A stretch of 64,000 bases of DNA from Alkalihalobacterium elongatum (GTDB lineage Bacteria > Bacillota > Bacilli > Bacillales > Bacillaceae_F): NCBI RefSeq assembly GCF_019024285.1, contig NZ_WMKZ01000008.1:73042-137041 (forward strand), written 5' to 3'. How positions within the stretch are numbered: position 1 is the stretch's first letter; each line of letters begins with the position of its first letter. Shown here piece after piece: positions 17,878 to 27,176 of the stretch. Below the pieces are notes generated by a model, which saw nothing but the letters and a program-made list of their open reading frames with translations, ran no database searches and was not told the DNA's origin. A program made the translations under genes and the position numbers.

Positions 17878-19070
17878 AAATTATTGGCATTACGGATGCA
17901 GGTAAGTCTAGTTTATTACCAATCTATGAACAGTGGATTTATGATAGTGAATGTTTAATTGGCGGGGAACGACAGCAGAGCTTTTTCCCAGAATATAAAG
18001 GGGAAAGGATCATACTAAAAGGAAACTTAAAAAAAGTGGTTGAACTGCTACAATCTACGAATAAGCAATGTGTCTTAGTAGCATCTGGAGACCCGTTGTT
18101 TTACGGGATTGGTAGTTATCTAGCAAAAAAAGTTCCCATTGATATTTATCCTAACGTTAGTTCTGTACAAGAAGCTTTTGCAAAAATTCAAGAGAGTTGG
18201 CATGATTGCACATTTATAAGTGTTCACGGTCGACAGATCCAAGGTTTAGCACAAAGGATTGATGGTAAAGACAAAGTTTGCTTACTGACAGATGAAAAAA
18301 ACACTCCTGCTGAAATTGCAAAGTATCTTTTATCCTATGGAATACGAGAATATGAGGCATTTATAGCAGAAGCGCTTGGCGGTGAAAATGAAAACATTGT
18401 GTCGCTGTCATTGGAGAAAATGACTGATTACGAGGGGCATCCTCTTAATGTCGTCATCTTGAAGCGAATCGGAGAAAGTCCCAGTTGGTTGCTAGGTATA
18501 GCTGATGGTGAATTCAAACAACGAAAACCAGATAAAGGATTAATTACAAAAAAAGAAGTCCGTGTGCTTAGTTTGGCAGAATTAAATTTACATGAAAAAT
18601 CAATTGTTTGGGACATTGGAACATGTACTGGATCAATAGCGATTGAAGCAGCAAGGATAGCAAGACAAGGTCAAGTTTATGCGGTTGAAAAAAATCAAGC
18701 GGACTACGAAAACTGTTTAGAAAATACGAAGAAATTTAGAACTGATATCACGGTAAAGTGTAGTAAAGCTCCAGACGGTTTAGAAGATTTTCCAGATCCA
18801 GATGCGATTTTTATTGGTGGAACTGGAGGAGAAATGCAAGAATTATTAAAAATATGTGCAGCCCGTCTTAATTCAGGTGGACGGATCGTTTTGAATGCTG
18901 CAACGATAGAAACGCTTTACTTAGCCAATGAAACATTCAAGGAGCTAGGTTTTGAGACTTCGATAAACCTTGTACAAATTTCAAGAAGTAAGCCGATTTT
19001 ACATATGAACCGTTTTGAAGGTTTAAATCCAATTTACATTATTACAGCAATAAAGAAGGAGGATCAATAA
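17862..19070 (+). CDS. cbiET: CbiET fusion: cobalt-precorrin-7 methyltransferase and cobalt-precorrin-6B decarboxylating methyltransferase
   Basis: 402 residues. The N-terminal half (1-205) is a CbiE tetrapyrrole methylase ([28 protein letters not shown]). The C-terminal half (about 215-402) is a CbiT class I methyltransferase with [16 protein letters not shown] as SAM motif I. Together they methylate C5 and C15 and remove the ring-C acetate carboxyl. The fusion corresponds to CobL and is the usual Bacillus form. It overlaps cbiD upstream and abuts cbiL downstream. Confidence 0.94.
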   Translation: MGQPIKIIGITDAGKSSLLPIYEQWIYDSECLIGGERQQSFFPEYKGERIILKGNLKKVVELLQSTNKQCVLVASGDPLFYGIGSYLAKKVPIDIYPNVSSVQEAFAKIQESWHDCTFISVHGRQIQGLAQRIDGKDKVCLLTDEKNTPAEIAKYLLSYGIREYEAFIAEALGGENENIVSLSLEKMTDYEGHPLNVVILKRIGESPSWLLGIADGEFKQRKPDKGLITKKEVRVLSLAELNLHEKSIVWDIGTCTGSIAIEAARIARQGQVYAVEKNQADYENCLENTKKFRTDITVKCSKAPDGLEDFPDPDAIFIGGTGGEMQELLKICAARLNSGGRIVLNAATIETLYLANETFKELGFETSINLVQISRSKPILHMNRFEGLNPIYIITAIKKEDQ

Positions 19071-19778
19071 ATGACGACAGGAACCGTTTATGGTGTTGGA
19101 GTAGGCCCAGGAGATCCAGAATTAATAACGATCAAAGCTTATAGGACGCTTAAAGAAGCAGATGTTGTTGCTTACCCGAAGAAGAGAAAAGGTAGTAAAA
19201 GCTATGCTTACCAAATTGTAGAACAATATATCGATACTGAAAATAAAGAAATGCTTGGTCTCGTGTTTCCAATGACTAAAGACCAAGAAATTCTTGATAG
19301 AGAGTGGCGCACGATTGTTGATCAAGTATGGGATTGTGTCAAAGAAGGAAAAGATGTTGCTTTTGTAACAGAAGGTGACACGATGTTGTACAGTACATTT
19401 ATTCATATGTACCGATTAATGAAAGAGCTTCACCCAGAAGTTAATATCGTGTCTATTCCTGGAATATCAAGTGTTAATGGGGCTGCATCAAGACTAGGTA
19501 TTCCTCTTGCCGACGGTGATGATTGGACTGGGATTATCCCAGCAACTGACAATCGGTATGAAATGAAAAAAGCATTACAGGATCATGATGGACTAGTGTT
19601 TATAAAAGTAGCCAAAGTGTTACCGATGATGATTGAACTATTAGAGGAGCTAGATTTAATTGATAAAGCGACAGTTGTTACAAAGGTAACATCAGGTGAG
19701 GAATATATATGGAGAAATGTTCGGGAACTAAAAAATGCTGAACTAGAATATTTAACGTTAATGTTAGTAAGAAAGTAG
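19071..19778 (+). CDS. cbiL: Cobalt-precorrin-2 C20-methyltransferase
   Basis: 235 residues of the tetrapyrrole methylase fold: VYGVGVGPGDPELITIKAYR, FVTEGDTMLYSTF and the IPGISSVNGAASRLG loop, all characteristic of CbiL/CobI. It methylates C20 with SAM, the first step after cobalt insertion. An AAGGAGG lies inside the end of cbiET just before its ATG. Its stop is adjacent to cbiF. Confidence 0.93.
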   Translation: MTTGTVYGVGVGPGDPELITIKAYRTLKEADVVAYPKKRKGSKSYAYQIVEQYIDTENKEMLGLVFPMTKDQEILDREWRTIVDQVWDCVKEGKDVAFVTEGDTMLYSTFIHMYRLMKELHPEVNIVSIPGISSVNGAASRLGIPLADGDDWTGIIPATDNRYEMKKALQDHDGLVFIKVAKVLPMMIELLEELDLIDKATVVTKVTSGEEYIWRNVRELKNAELEYLTLMLVRK

Positions 19779-20582
19779 GTGAAACGCTTGTTGGAAGCTA
19801 AAGTCTATATTGTAGGAGCTGGACCAGGGGATCCAGAACTAATAACAGTTAAAGGACAAAATATTTTAAAGCAAGCGGATGTCATTTTATATACAGACTC
19901 TCTTGTGAACGAACAGCTTATGGAAGTGGTAAAACCAAACGCACAAATTTTAAAAAGTGCAGGTATGAATTTAGAAGAGCTTGTTGACTGTATGATCACG
20001 AATGTTAAACAAGGGAGAAGTGTTGCACGAGTTCATACAGGTGATCCTTCCGTATATGGAGCGATCTTAGAACAGATGCGCTATTTAAAGGCGGCCGATG
20101 TTGTCTACGAAATTATTCCAGGTGTTAGTTCCGTATTTGCAGCTGCAGCTGCAGCCCAAATCGAGTTAACCGTTCCTGAATTAACGCAAACCGTTATTTT
20201 AACTCGTGCTGAAGGCCGAACACCGATGCCTGAAAAAGAACAGTTAAGAGATCTTGCAAGTCATCATAGTTCTACCTGTTTGTTTCTAAGTGCAACGTTA
20301 ATTAAAAAAGTAGTTAGAGAGTTTCTAGAAGCGGGATGGCTTGAGACGGATCCAGTTGTCGTTGTCTATCGTGCCTCATGGCCAGATCAAAAAGTTGTGA
20401 AAACAACGTTAGGTCAATTAGATGAAGCAATGAGAGCCGAAGGAATTCGTAAACAAGCGATGGTTATCATTAGTAAAGCAGCCAATGACCAACTTTTGAC
20501 GAAAGAAGGAAAATATGAATCGAAGCTTTATGATAAGTCGTTTACCCACGGTTTTCGTAAAGGGGAGTCAGTAAATGGATAA
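19779..20582 (+). CDS. cbiF: Cobalt-precorrin-4 C11-methyltransferase
   Basis: 267 residues from GTG 19779. An in-frame TTG at 19788, with AGGTG six bases upstream, is an equally good start and would remove three residues. Motifs are VYIVGAGPGDPELITVKG, VARVHTGDPSVYGA and PGVSSVFAAAA, the CbiF/CobM pattern. It methylates C11. Its last codons overlap cbiG by eight bases. Confidence 0.93.
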   Translation: MKRLLEAKVYIVGAGPGDPELITVKGQNILKQADVILYTDSLVNEQLMEVVKPNAQILKSAGMNLEELVDCMITNVKQGRSVARVHTGDPSVYGAILEQMRYLKAADVVYEIIPGVSSVFAAAAAAQIELTVPELTQTVILTRAEGRTPMPEKEQLRDLASHHSSTCLFLSATLIKKVVREFLEAGWLETDPVVVVYRASWPDQKVVKTTLGQLDEAMRAEGIRKQAMVIISKAANDQLLTKEGKYESKLYDKSFTHGFRKGESVNG

Positions 20583-21654
20583 CATTGCAATAGTTGCCAT
20601 AACTAAGCATGGAGTCGAGCTTATCCGAAAATTAAGTACATCAATGCCTAAAGCAGATATGTATTACATGAAAAAGTTTGAACATGGTGATGAACCTGAA
20701 AAAAATATTCACTTATTTGATGGTTCGATTCGACTTTTATTACCTGATATGTTCCAAAGATACGATGGGATTATTATGGTGATTTCATTAGGAGCCGTCG
20801 TGCGAATGATTGCACCGATTTTAATCGATAAGAAAACGGATCCTGCAATAGTAGTGATTGACGATAAAGGAGAATTTGTAATTAGTGTGCTTTCAGGCCA
20901 TATTGGCGGGGCGAATGATTTAACACGTGAAGTTGCCTCGTACATTAATGCAACTCCTGTTATTACTACAGCTTCTGATGTCCAAAAAACGATCCCAGTC
21001 GATATTTTTGGACGAGAATTTGGCTGGGTAATTGAAGACTTTTCAAATGTGACACCAGTAAGTGCAGCTGTTGTAAATGAGGAACCACTTCTTATTATGC
21101 AAGAATCAGGTGAAAAAGCATGGTGGAAACATGAACGACCACTACCGAAGCAAATGAAAGTGGTACAATCGTATGAAGAAGCAGCTGGTATTGATTTTAA
21201 TGCAGCGTTAGTAATTACCCATAAAATTTTATCAAAAGAGCAAGAGCAAAAGCTGTTAGCTAATGGAGTTTTATATCGGCCCAAATCTGTTTATTTAGGG
21301 ATTGGTTGTAATCGTGGGACAAGTGCTGTGGAAATAATAAACGTCATTAACGAGACATTGAATGAGCAACACATTTCGATTCAATCGGTGAAATCGATTG
21401 CAACCATTGATTTGAAAAAGGATGAAAAAGGGTTAATCGAAGTTTGTGATGAATTTGGCTGGGAGTTCCTCTACTATACACCAGAGCAATTAAATGCAGT
21501 TCCTATAAAAAATCCGTCTGAAACGGTGTATAAATTTACAGGTGCTTATGGTGTCAGCGAACCGGCTGCACTTCTAGCCGCAGGAGTAGATGAGCTTTTT
21601 TTAGAAAAAAAGAAAAGTGGAAATGTAACGATATCAATTGCTGTTAAAAAGTAA
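20575..21654 (+). CDS. cbiG: Cobalt-precorrin-5A hydrolase
   Basis: 359 residues with the three-part CbiG layout: N-terminal part (MVISLGAVVRMIAP), a middle part with SGHIGGANDLTREVA, and a C-terminal CobE-like domain (YLGIGCNRGTSAVEI to the GVSEPAALLAAG block). It opens the C20 lactone and releases acetaldehyde in the anaerobic pathway. It overlaps cbiF and is followed 12 bases later by cbiA. Confidence 0.93.
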   Translation: MDNIAIVAITKHGVELIRKLSTSMPKADMYYMKKFEHGDEPEKNIHLFDGSIRLLLPDMFQRYDGIIMVISLGAVVRMIAPILIDKKTDPAIVVIDDKGEFVISVLSGHIGGANDLTREVASYINATPVITTASDVQKTIPVDIFGREFGWVIEDFSNVTPVSAAVVNEEPLLIMQESGEKAWWKHERPLPKQMKVVQSYEEAAGIDFNAALVITHKILSKEQEQKLLANGVLYRPKSVYLGIGCNRGTSAVEIINVINETLNEQHISIQSVKSIATIDLKKDEKGLIEVCDEFGWEFLYYTPEQLNAVPIKNPSETVYKFTGAYGVSEPAALLAAGVDELFLEKKKSGNVTISIAVKK

Positions 21655-21666
21655 GGATGTGACATA

Positions 21667-23052
21667 ATGCAACGTAGAATTGTAATTGCAGGAACAAATA
21701 GTGGAGTGGGAAAGACGACATTAACGATTGGCTTAATGGCAGCCTTTAAAAAGAAAGGCTTAACTGTTCAAGGATTTAAGTGTGGGCCAGATTATATTGA
21801 CCCTAGTTATCATACAGCTGTGACAGGCAGGTATTCTCGAAATGTTGATAGCTGGATGCTTAATCATAATATTGTCAATGACATTTTTGTCCATGCAAGT
21901 GAAGATGCGGACATCTCTATCATTGAAGGAGTTATGGGCTTTTATGATGGGAAAAGTCCGAAGAGTAATATTGGTAGTACAGCGGAGATTAGCCTGCTTC
22001 TTCAGGCCCCAGTTATCTTAGTTGTTAATATTGCTAGTATGGCTAGAAGTGCTGCTGCCATTGTTAAAGGATACCAATTACTCGACCCAAATGTGAATAT
22101 TGCTGGTGTCATTTTAAACAAAGCTGGTAGCAAAGGTCATTATGAGCTTTGTAAAACAGCAATTGAACAAGAGTGCGGTGTTCCGGTTGTTGGGTACTTA
22201 TTAAAAGGTGATGGCCTCCATATTCCAGAACGCCATTTAGGGTTAATCCCCGCAATCGAACGAGGTGAACTTGACGAGTTTTTTAATGAACTTGGGGAAG
22301 TAGTCGCTGACCGAATCGATTTAGATGAGCTATTCCGTATAGCAGAACAAGGCCCAGTACTTCAAGCAAAAACCGACTTGTTTTTAAAGCAGGAAGAGGA
22401 TGACCCAAAAGTTAAAATTGCAGTAGCTTATGACTCTGCATTTAACTTTTATTATCGTGAAAACTTTAAATTATTGGAAAAAGCAGGCGCAGAGCTAGTT
22501 TTCTTTAGCCCTTTAAAAGGCGATACGTTACCAGCTGGGGTAGATGGTCTGTACATTGGTGGTGGTTTTCCAGAAGAGTTCGCCAAAGAACTATCAGATA
22601 ACACTCAAGCGAGAAAAGATATTAAAGATGCCATTACAAATGAACTTCCTACTTTTGCTGAATGTGGAGGGTTTATGTACTTAACTGATTCCATTACAAA
22701 CAGTGAAGGAGAAGCTTATCCAATGGTTGGTGTCATACCTGGAAAAGTTCAGATGCAGGAAAGCTTAGCTGCTCTCGGGTACCGACAAGTAACGGCCATC
22801 GATGGGACGTTTCTATTAGAGAAAGAAGAAGAAGCCCGTGGTCATGAGTTCCATTATTCTACATTTGAAAGTGCTACCAATGACTTTAATAGAGCTTATT
22901 TTGTGAAAGCACTTCGTGGTGAAAAAGAAGAAGGTTATAAAACTGACCATTTAGTTGCTGGATATACGCATATTCATTTTGCTTCCAATCCAAACATAGC
23001 TAAGTCCTTTGTAAATAAATGTTTAGAATATAAGGAGAAGTGTATGAAATGA
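21667..23052 (+). CDS. cbiA: Cobyrinate a,c-diamide synthase
   Basis: 461 residues. The N-terminal P-loop-like ATP site is AGTNSGVGKTTLT, then KCGPDYIDPSYH, and the C-terminal glutamine amidotransferase domain has the nucleophile in FAECGGFMYL. It amidates the a and c side chains of the corrinate. The class includes CobB (hydrogenobyrinate), but the surrounding anaerobic cbi genes identify it as CbiA. Its TGA overlaps the ATG of cobT. Confidence 0.93.
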   Translation: MQRRIVIAGTNSGVGKTTLTIGLMAAFKKKGLTVQGFKCGPDYIDPSYHTAVTGRYSRNVDSWMLNHNIVNDIFVHASEDADISIIEGVMGFYDGKSPKSNIGSTAEISLLLQAPVILVVNIASMARSAAAIVKGYQLLDPNVNIAGVILNKAGSKGHYELCKTAIEQECGVPVVGYLLKGDGLHIPERHLGLIPAIERGELDEFFNELGEVVADRIDLDELFRIAEQGPVLQAKTDLFLKQEEDDPKVKIAVAYDSAFNFYYRENFKLLEKAGAELVFFSPLKGDTLPAGVDGLYIGGGFPEEFAKELSDNTQARKDIKDAITNELPTFAECGGFMYLTDSITNSEGEAYPMVGVIPGKVQMQESLAALGYRQVTAIDGTFLLEKEEEARGHEFHYSTFESATNDFNRAYFVKALRGEKEEGYKTDHLVAGYTHIHFASNPNIAKSFVNKCLEYKEKCMK

Positions 23053-24122
23053 ATTCAATAAATCAAATATTGTCGCAAATAACGCCCCTAGACGAACAAG
23101 TGATGAAAAATGTTAGCAAGCATGTTGATCAATTAACTAAGCCAATTGGAGCACTTGGTAGGATAGAAGAGCTGGCTATCCAATTAGCAGGAATTACTCG
23201 GAAAGAACGACCAACTGTTAATAAGCCTGCGATAGTTGTCTGTGCTGGAGATCATGGTATTGTTGAAGAAGGGGTTTCAGCTTATCCACAAGAAGTAACA
23301 AAACTAATGATTCAAAATTTTATCGTCGGTCGTGCAGCGATTAATGTTCTCGGAAAACAAATCGGTGCAACTGTAACCGTAGTTGATGTTGGTGTTAATG
23401 GCGAGTTAGATCATCCTTCTTTAGTAAAGAAAAAGGTGAAAAACGGCACAAATAATTTCTTTACAGAAGCTGCGATGAGTGAGCAAGAGGCAGTTAAAGC
23501 AATTGAAGCAGGTATGGAAGTCGCACAAAGCTTAATTAAGCAAGGACATGAGTTAATTATTATTGGAGAAATGGGAATTGGAAATACAACAGCTAGCAGT
23601 GCATTAATTGCAGCTTATACGAAAGTAGCTGTACAAGATGTTGTTGGTTGTGGCACTGGTCTTAATGCAGACGAACATCAACATAAAATTGCAATCATTG
23701 AAGAAGCACTTAGACGTCGAAATATAAACGAAGCATCAGCACTTCATGTGTTAGCCTGTGTTGGGGGTCTTGAAATTGCAGCGATGGCGGGAATTTTATT
23801 ACAAGCTTCAGCAAATCGTACACCTGTAATTGTAGACGGGTTCATTTCGACTGCAGCGGCATTGGTTGCCTATGAACTGTGTCCTGCAATTAAGGACTAT
23901 TTAATCATAAGCCACCAATCTGTCGAACCAGGGCATAAGGCTGTGTTTGAGTACTTAAATAAAAAACCATTGCTTTCGCTTGATTTGAGATTGGGAGAAG
24001 GAACGGGAGCAGCATTAGCCTATCCTCTACTAGATGCGGCAACAAGAATCTTAACAGAGATGGCAACTTTTGCTGACCTAGGGATTGAAAAGAAAAAAGA
24101 GGCAACAGAAAGTACGATGTAA
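23049..24122 (+). CDS. cobT: Nicotinate-nucleotide-dimethylbenzimidazole phosphoribosyltransferase
   Basis: 357 residues from ATG 23049; AAGGAG precedes it and the ATGA overlap with cbiA argues against the GTG at 23040. Signature blocks are KPIGALGRIEELA, VCAGDHGIVEEGVSAYPQ, EMGIGNTTASSAL, CGTGL and the late SHQSVEPGHK. It makes alpha-ribazole phosphate for the lower ligand. It has been placed between cbiA and the terminal SUMT, unlike B. megaterium where SUMT follows cbiA directly (from memory). Confidence 0.94.
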   Translation: MNSINQILSQITPLDEQVMKNVSKHVDQLTKPIGALGRIEELAIQLAGITRKERPTVNKPAIVVCAGDHGIVEEGVSAYPQEVTKLMIQNFIVGRAAINVLGKQIGATVTVVDVGVNGELDHPSLVKKKVKNGTNNFFTEAAMSEQEAVKAIEAGMEVAQSLIKQGHELIIIGEMGIGNTTASSALIAAYTKVAVQDVVGCGTGLNADEHQHKIAIIEEALRRRNINEASALHVLACVGGLEIAAMAGILLQASANRTPVIVDGFISTAAALVAYELCPAIKDYLIISHQSVEPGHKAVFEYLNKKPLLSLDLRLGEGTGAALAYPLLDAATRILTEMATFADLGIEKKKEATESTM

Positions 24123-24135
24123 AGGCGGGGTCGAA

Positions 24136-24900
24136 ATGAAAAGTGGAAAGGTGTACTTAGTTGGAGCGGGACCAGGAGATCCGAAATTAATTACGGTCCG
24201 AGGCTTAGAGTGTATTAAGACATCAGATGTAATTATTTATGATCGACTAGCGAACCCATCTTTACTTGATTATGCAAATGTCAGTGCCGAATTTATATAC
24301 TGCGGAAAGCTTCCCAAACAGCATACGTTAAAACAAGAGCAAATCAATGAATTACTAGTGACTAAAGCAAAAGAAGGAAAAGTGGTTACCAGACTAAAAG
24401 GTGGAGATCCTTGTGTTTTCGGTAGAGTAGGTGAGGAAGCAGAAGTTCTAGCAAACTATAAAATCCCATATGAAATTGTTCCAGGTGTATCCTCTGGAAT
24501 TGCGGCACCGGCATACGCAGGTATACCAGTAACTCACCGTGATTACGGATCTAGCTTTGCGATGATCACAGGGCATTTGCAAAGGGAAGAAAACAATGAA
24601 GTTAAGTGGAGTGCATTAGCAAACGGAATAGATACGATCGCTTTTTATATGGGTGTTAAAAATTTGCCTTTAATCTGTAATCAGCTAATTCTTCACGGAA
24701 AAAAGGTTTCAACTCCAGTAGCTATTATTGAATGGGGGACAACAGAAAAACAACGGATTGTTGTAGGTACGTTAGAAACGATTGAAGAAAAGGCTAAAGG
24801 AGCTAGTATTTCTCACCCTGCTATTATTCTAGTTGGTGAAATAGTAGCTTTACGAGAAAAGATCAAGTGGTTTAGAGAAGAAGCGTTAGGTGTGTCTTAA
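24136..24900 (+). CDS. cobA: Uroporphyrinogen-III C-methyltransferase (stand-alone SUMT)
   Basis: 254 residues from ATG 24136; the longer frame from 24085 only extends into cobT. Motifs are VYLVGAGPGDPKLITVRG, VVTRLKGGDPCVFGR and PGVSSGIAAPAYAG. It makes precorrin-2. It is the second SUMT in the window, closely similar to the N-terminal half of the 8.3 kb fusion but without HemD. Its place in the B12-controlled operon suggests extra precorrin-2 supply when cobalamin is being made. It ends the operon. Confidence 0.93.
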   Translation: MKSGKVYLVGAGPGDPKLITVRGLECIKTSDVIIYDRLANPSLLDYANVSAEFIYCGKLPKQHTLKQEQINELLVTKAKEGKVVTRLKGGDPCVFGRVGEEAEVLANYKIPYEIVPGVSSGIAAPAYAGIPVTHRDYGSSFAMITGHLQREENNEVKWSALANGIDTIAFYMGVKNLPLICNQLILHGKKVSTPVAIIEWGTTEKQRIVVGTLETIEEKAKGASISHPAIILVGEIVALREKIKWFREEALGVS

Positions 24901-24919
24901 CCATTTTCGAAATTTCCAG

Positions 24920-24967
24920 CCACCAAATGTAGATACAACTTCTTTTGGATGTATCTGTATTTGGTGG
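24920..24967. repeat. Long perfect inverted repeat between the cobalamin and transporter operons
   Basis: CCACCAAAT/ATTTGGTGG and AGATACA/TGTATCT form a near-perfect hairpin starting 20 bases after cobA. There is no T-run on either side, so it may be a weak terminator or an mRNA 3' stabiliser. It has none of the B12-box bases. Confidence 0.6.
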
Positions 24968-25056
24968 ACCTTAATATATTTATAGGTAGGCTTTTCCAAA
25001 GAGGGTTGGTACAAATAAAAGTTTTGGCAAATGAGAATAGTAGTGCATAACAAAAA

Positions 25057-25071
25057 TCGTAATAATTACGA
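25057..25071. promoter_or_regulatory. Zur box (zinc repressor operator)
   Basis: TCGTAATAATTACGA matches the published B. subtilis Zur 7-1-7 consensus TCGTAATNATTACGA at every position and is flanked by AAA/TTT that extend the palindrome to 21 bases. It differs from the Fur (TGATAAT) and PerR (TTATAAT) half-sites. It lies 21 bases before the permease start. A -35-like TTGGCA (25025-25030) with a weak -10 (CATAAC, 25046-25051) lies just upstream, so binding would block transcription. Confidence 0.85.
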
Positions 25072-25092
25072 TTTAATAAAGAGGGATGATAG

Positions 25093-26205
25093 ATGCAAAC
25101 CGACTTGAAAAGCGACACTTCTCCTAAGTTAATACATAAGAAAAAGAAAATAACCTTTTCACACCTACTCTTCGTTATCGTATTAGCGAGCATACTAATT
25201 ACTTCAATGACAGCAGCTGTGATGATTGGTCCTGTTTCCATCTCACCATTAACTGTTTGGAAAATAGCCTTTTCTAAACTTCCATATATAAATGAAGTGA
25301 TTGTTCATGACTGGTCAAAATCACAGGAACAAATTATATGGGAAATTCGGTTCCCAAGGGTTTTACTAGGTGTTGTAGTAGGAGCTGGATTAGCAGTTGT
25401 AGGGGTTGCAATTCAAGCTTTAGTACGTAATTCATTAGCAGATCCTTTTATTCTAGGTGTATCATCTGGTGCTTCTGTCGGTGCAACATTAGTAATCATC
25501 TTTGGTGCATTTAAGCTTTTTGGACAATATGCATTATCAATGGCTGCTTTCTTGGGGGCATTGGTATCAGTATTACTTGTTTTTATGCTTGCACAAGTCC
25601 GTGGGAAAATATCTACCGTCCGGCTATTATTAGCAGGAATTGCTGTTTCTATGATGTTGTCTGCCGTTACAAGTTATATTGTGATCTCCGCTCCACGAGA
25701 AGAAGGAATAAGAGATGCGATGTTTTGGATGATGGGTAGTTTGGCTGGTGCCAAATGGGAACAACTTCCCGTCCCTTTTTTCTCTTTAGTATTAGGTGTA
25801 GCTATTTTAGTTTTATCTTATCGTCCACTTAATTTACTTTTGATGGGAGATGCGACTGCTACAACTCTAGGTATGAATATTGATGTGTTTAAGAAATTCT
25901 TGATCTTACTAACGGCTTTAATAACTGGAGTTATGGTCTCTGTGAGTGGTGCGATAGGATTTATCGGATTAATGGTACCACATATCGTCCGGTTAATGGT
26001 TGGTTCTGATCATCGTAGAGTGCTAATTGTCAGTAGTTTAATAGGTGCAATTTTTCTTGTTTGGGCAGATGTTGCTGCTAGAACTGTGGTTGCACCTCAA
26101 GAATTACCAATAGGTATTGTTACAGCAATATGTGGTGGTCCGTTTTTTATATGGTTATTAAGAAGGAGTAACTATTCTTTTGGAACAGGGGATGGTGGAA
26201 AGTAG
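25093..26205 (+). CDS. FecCD/BtuC-family ABC transporter permease
   Basis: 370 residues with about ten hydrophobic segments. Family motifs are GEIRFPRVLLGVVVGAGLAVVG near the start, NSLADPFILGVSSGASVGA, and GFIGLMVPHIVRL late, the coupling region to the ATPase. The ~40-residue charged N-terminus before the first membrane segment is long for the family. FecCD permeases import B12, haem and metal-chelates. The stop overlaps the GTG start of the ATPase gene. A Zur box directly upstream argues for a zinc-linked cargo over cobalamin, although the cobalamin operon ends 190 bases away. Confidence 0.92.
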   Translation: MQTDLKSDTSPKLIHKKKKITFSHLLFVIVLASILITSMTAAVMIGPVSISPLTVWKIAFSKLPYINEVIVHDWSKSQEQIIWEIRFPRVLLGVVVGAGLAVVGVAIQALVRNSLADPFILGVSSGASVGATLVIIFGAFKLFGQYALSMAAFLGALVSVLLVFMLAQVRGKISTVRLLLAGIAVSMMLSAVTSYIVISAPREEGIRDAMFWMMGSLAGAKWEQLPVPFFSLVLGVAILVLSYRPLNLLLMGDATATTLGMNIDVFKKFLILLTALITGVMVSVSGAIGFIGLMVPHIVRLMVGSDHRRVLIVSSLIGAIFLVWADVAARTVVAPQELPIGIVTAICGGPFFIWLLRRSNYSFGTGDGGK

Positions 26206-26990
26206 TGGAGCTTTCAATCCAAAATGTATTAACGAAAATAGACCAACATCCTATTATTCAAAATATCAGTTTTCATGTAAATGATGGTGAGTTTGTTGGG
26301 GTGATTGGACCAAATGGTAGTGGAAAATCAACATTATTAAAAACGATTTATCGTATTTATGCACCCTCTAACGGTACGATACTCATTAATCAATCGAACA
26401 CAAAAAAGTGGAAAAATCGTCGTTTTGCTCAAAAAGTTGCTGTTGTTGGTCAGGAAAGTTCCGTACCATTTGATTTTACGGTAGAAGATATTGTACGTAT
26501 GGGTAGGCATCCACATAAGGGATTTTTTGAAAAAGATAATGATTACGATGAAAAAATCGTTACTCGTTCGCTAAATGAAGTCGGAATTGAGCATTATCGA
26601 AATCGGAGCTTCTCGCACTTGTCAGGCGGAGAAAAGCAAAGGGTATTAATTGCTAGAGCTCTTGCGCAGGAACCAAAACTATTTATATTAGATGAACCAA
26701 CGAACCATCTTGATATTCAGCATCAATTACATCTTCTTGACGTTGTGAAAGGGTTAAAACTAACGTCTTTAGCTGCACTACATGATTTAAATTTAGCTGC
26801 AGCTTATTGCGATAAGTTACTAGTTATTAACGAAGGACAAATAGTTGCGGAAGGGTCGCCAGAGCAAGTGCTTACAGAAAAGCTATTAGCCGATGTGTTC
26901 CATGTTAACGCGACTATTATTAAGCACCCAAATACTAAGAAGGTTCATGTTTTATATACTTCAACAATGGAGGCTGACTCCATTGTTTAA
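26205..26990 (+). CDS. ABC transporter ATP-binding protein (FepC/BtuD type)
   Basis: 261 residues from GTG 26205. Walker A is GPNGSGKST, the Q-loop VVGQES, the signature LSGGEKQR, Walker B LFILDEPTNHLD, and the switch His is in LHDLN. The C-terminal tail resembles those of other iron-chelate/B12 importer ATPases. Translational coupling with the permease is likely because start and stop overlap. It is followed by a 21-base tandem repeat tract and then the methyltransferase gene. Confidence 0.93.
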   Translation: MELSIQNVLTKIDQHPIIQNISFHVNDGEFVGVIGPNGSGKSTLLKTIYRIYAPSNGTILINQSNTKKWKNRRFAQKVAVVGQESSVPFDFTVEDIVRMGRHPHKGFFEKDNDYDEKIVTRSLNEVGIEHYRNRSFSHLSGGEKQRVLIARALAQEPKLFILDEPTNHLDIQHQLHLLDVVKGLKLTSLAALHDLNLAAAYCDKLLVINEGQIVAEGSPEQVLTEKLLADVFHVNATIIKHPNTKKVHVLYTSTMEADSIV

Positions 26991-26996
26991 AATCGA

Positions 26997-27143
26997 GTGC
27001 TTGGATCATAAACTGCATGGTTCAGATCATAAATCGAAAGTTTGGATCATACATTGGCTAGTTCGGACCATAAATCGAAAGTTTGGATCATAAACTACAT
27101 AGTTTGGATCATAAACTACATAGTTTGGATCATAATTAAGATA
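26997..27143. repeat. Tandem ~21-bp repeat, seven units
   Basis: Seven head-to-tail units of 20-22 bases share GTTTGGATCATAAA with variable ends; two adjacent units (about 27080-27121) are identical. The tract fills the gap between the ATPase and the methyltransferase gene of the Zur-box operon. There are no CRISPR-like unique spacers. The 21-base period equals two helical turns. Confidence 0.9.
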
Positions 27144-27176
27144 AGATCTGGTGTTTCGAATAATTAGGAGGAAGGA

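Noticed and set aside
20709..21284. 191-codon antisense frame within cbiG
   Set aside because: It lies wholly opposite a well-conserved gene, has no ribosome site, and encodes a Ser/Ile/Thr-rich sequence typical of antisense shadows.
24901..25092. Second B12 riboswitch before the FecCD operon
   Set aside because: The 190-base gap has a simple hairpin and a Zur box, but no AGCCAGGAGACC box and no GCGG-TCCCGCCACTG region.
26997..27143. CRISPR array
   Set aside because: Units are head-to-tail with no unique spacers, repeats are only ~21 bases and no cas genes are nearby.
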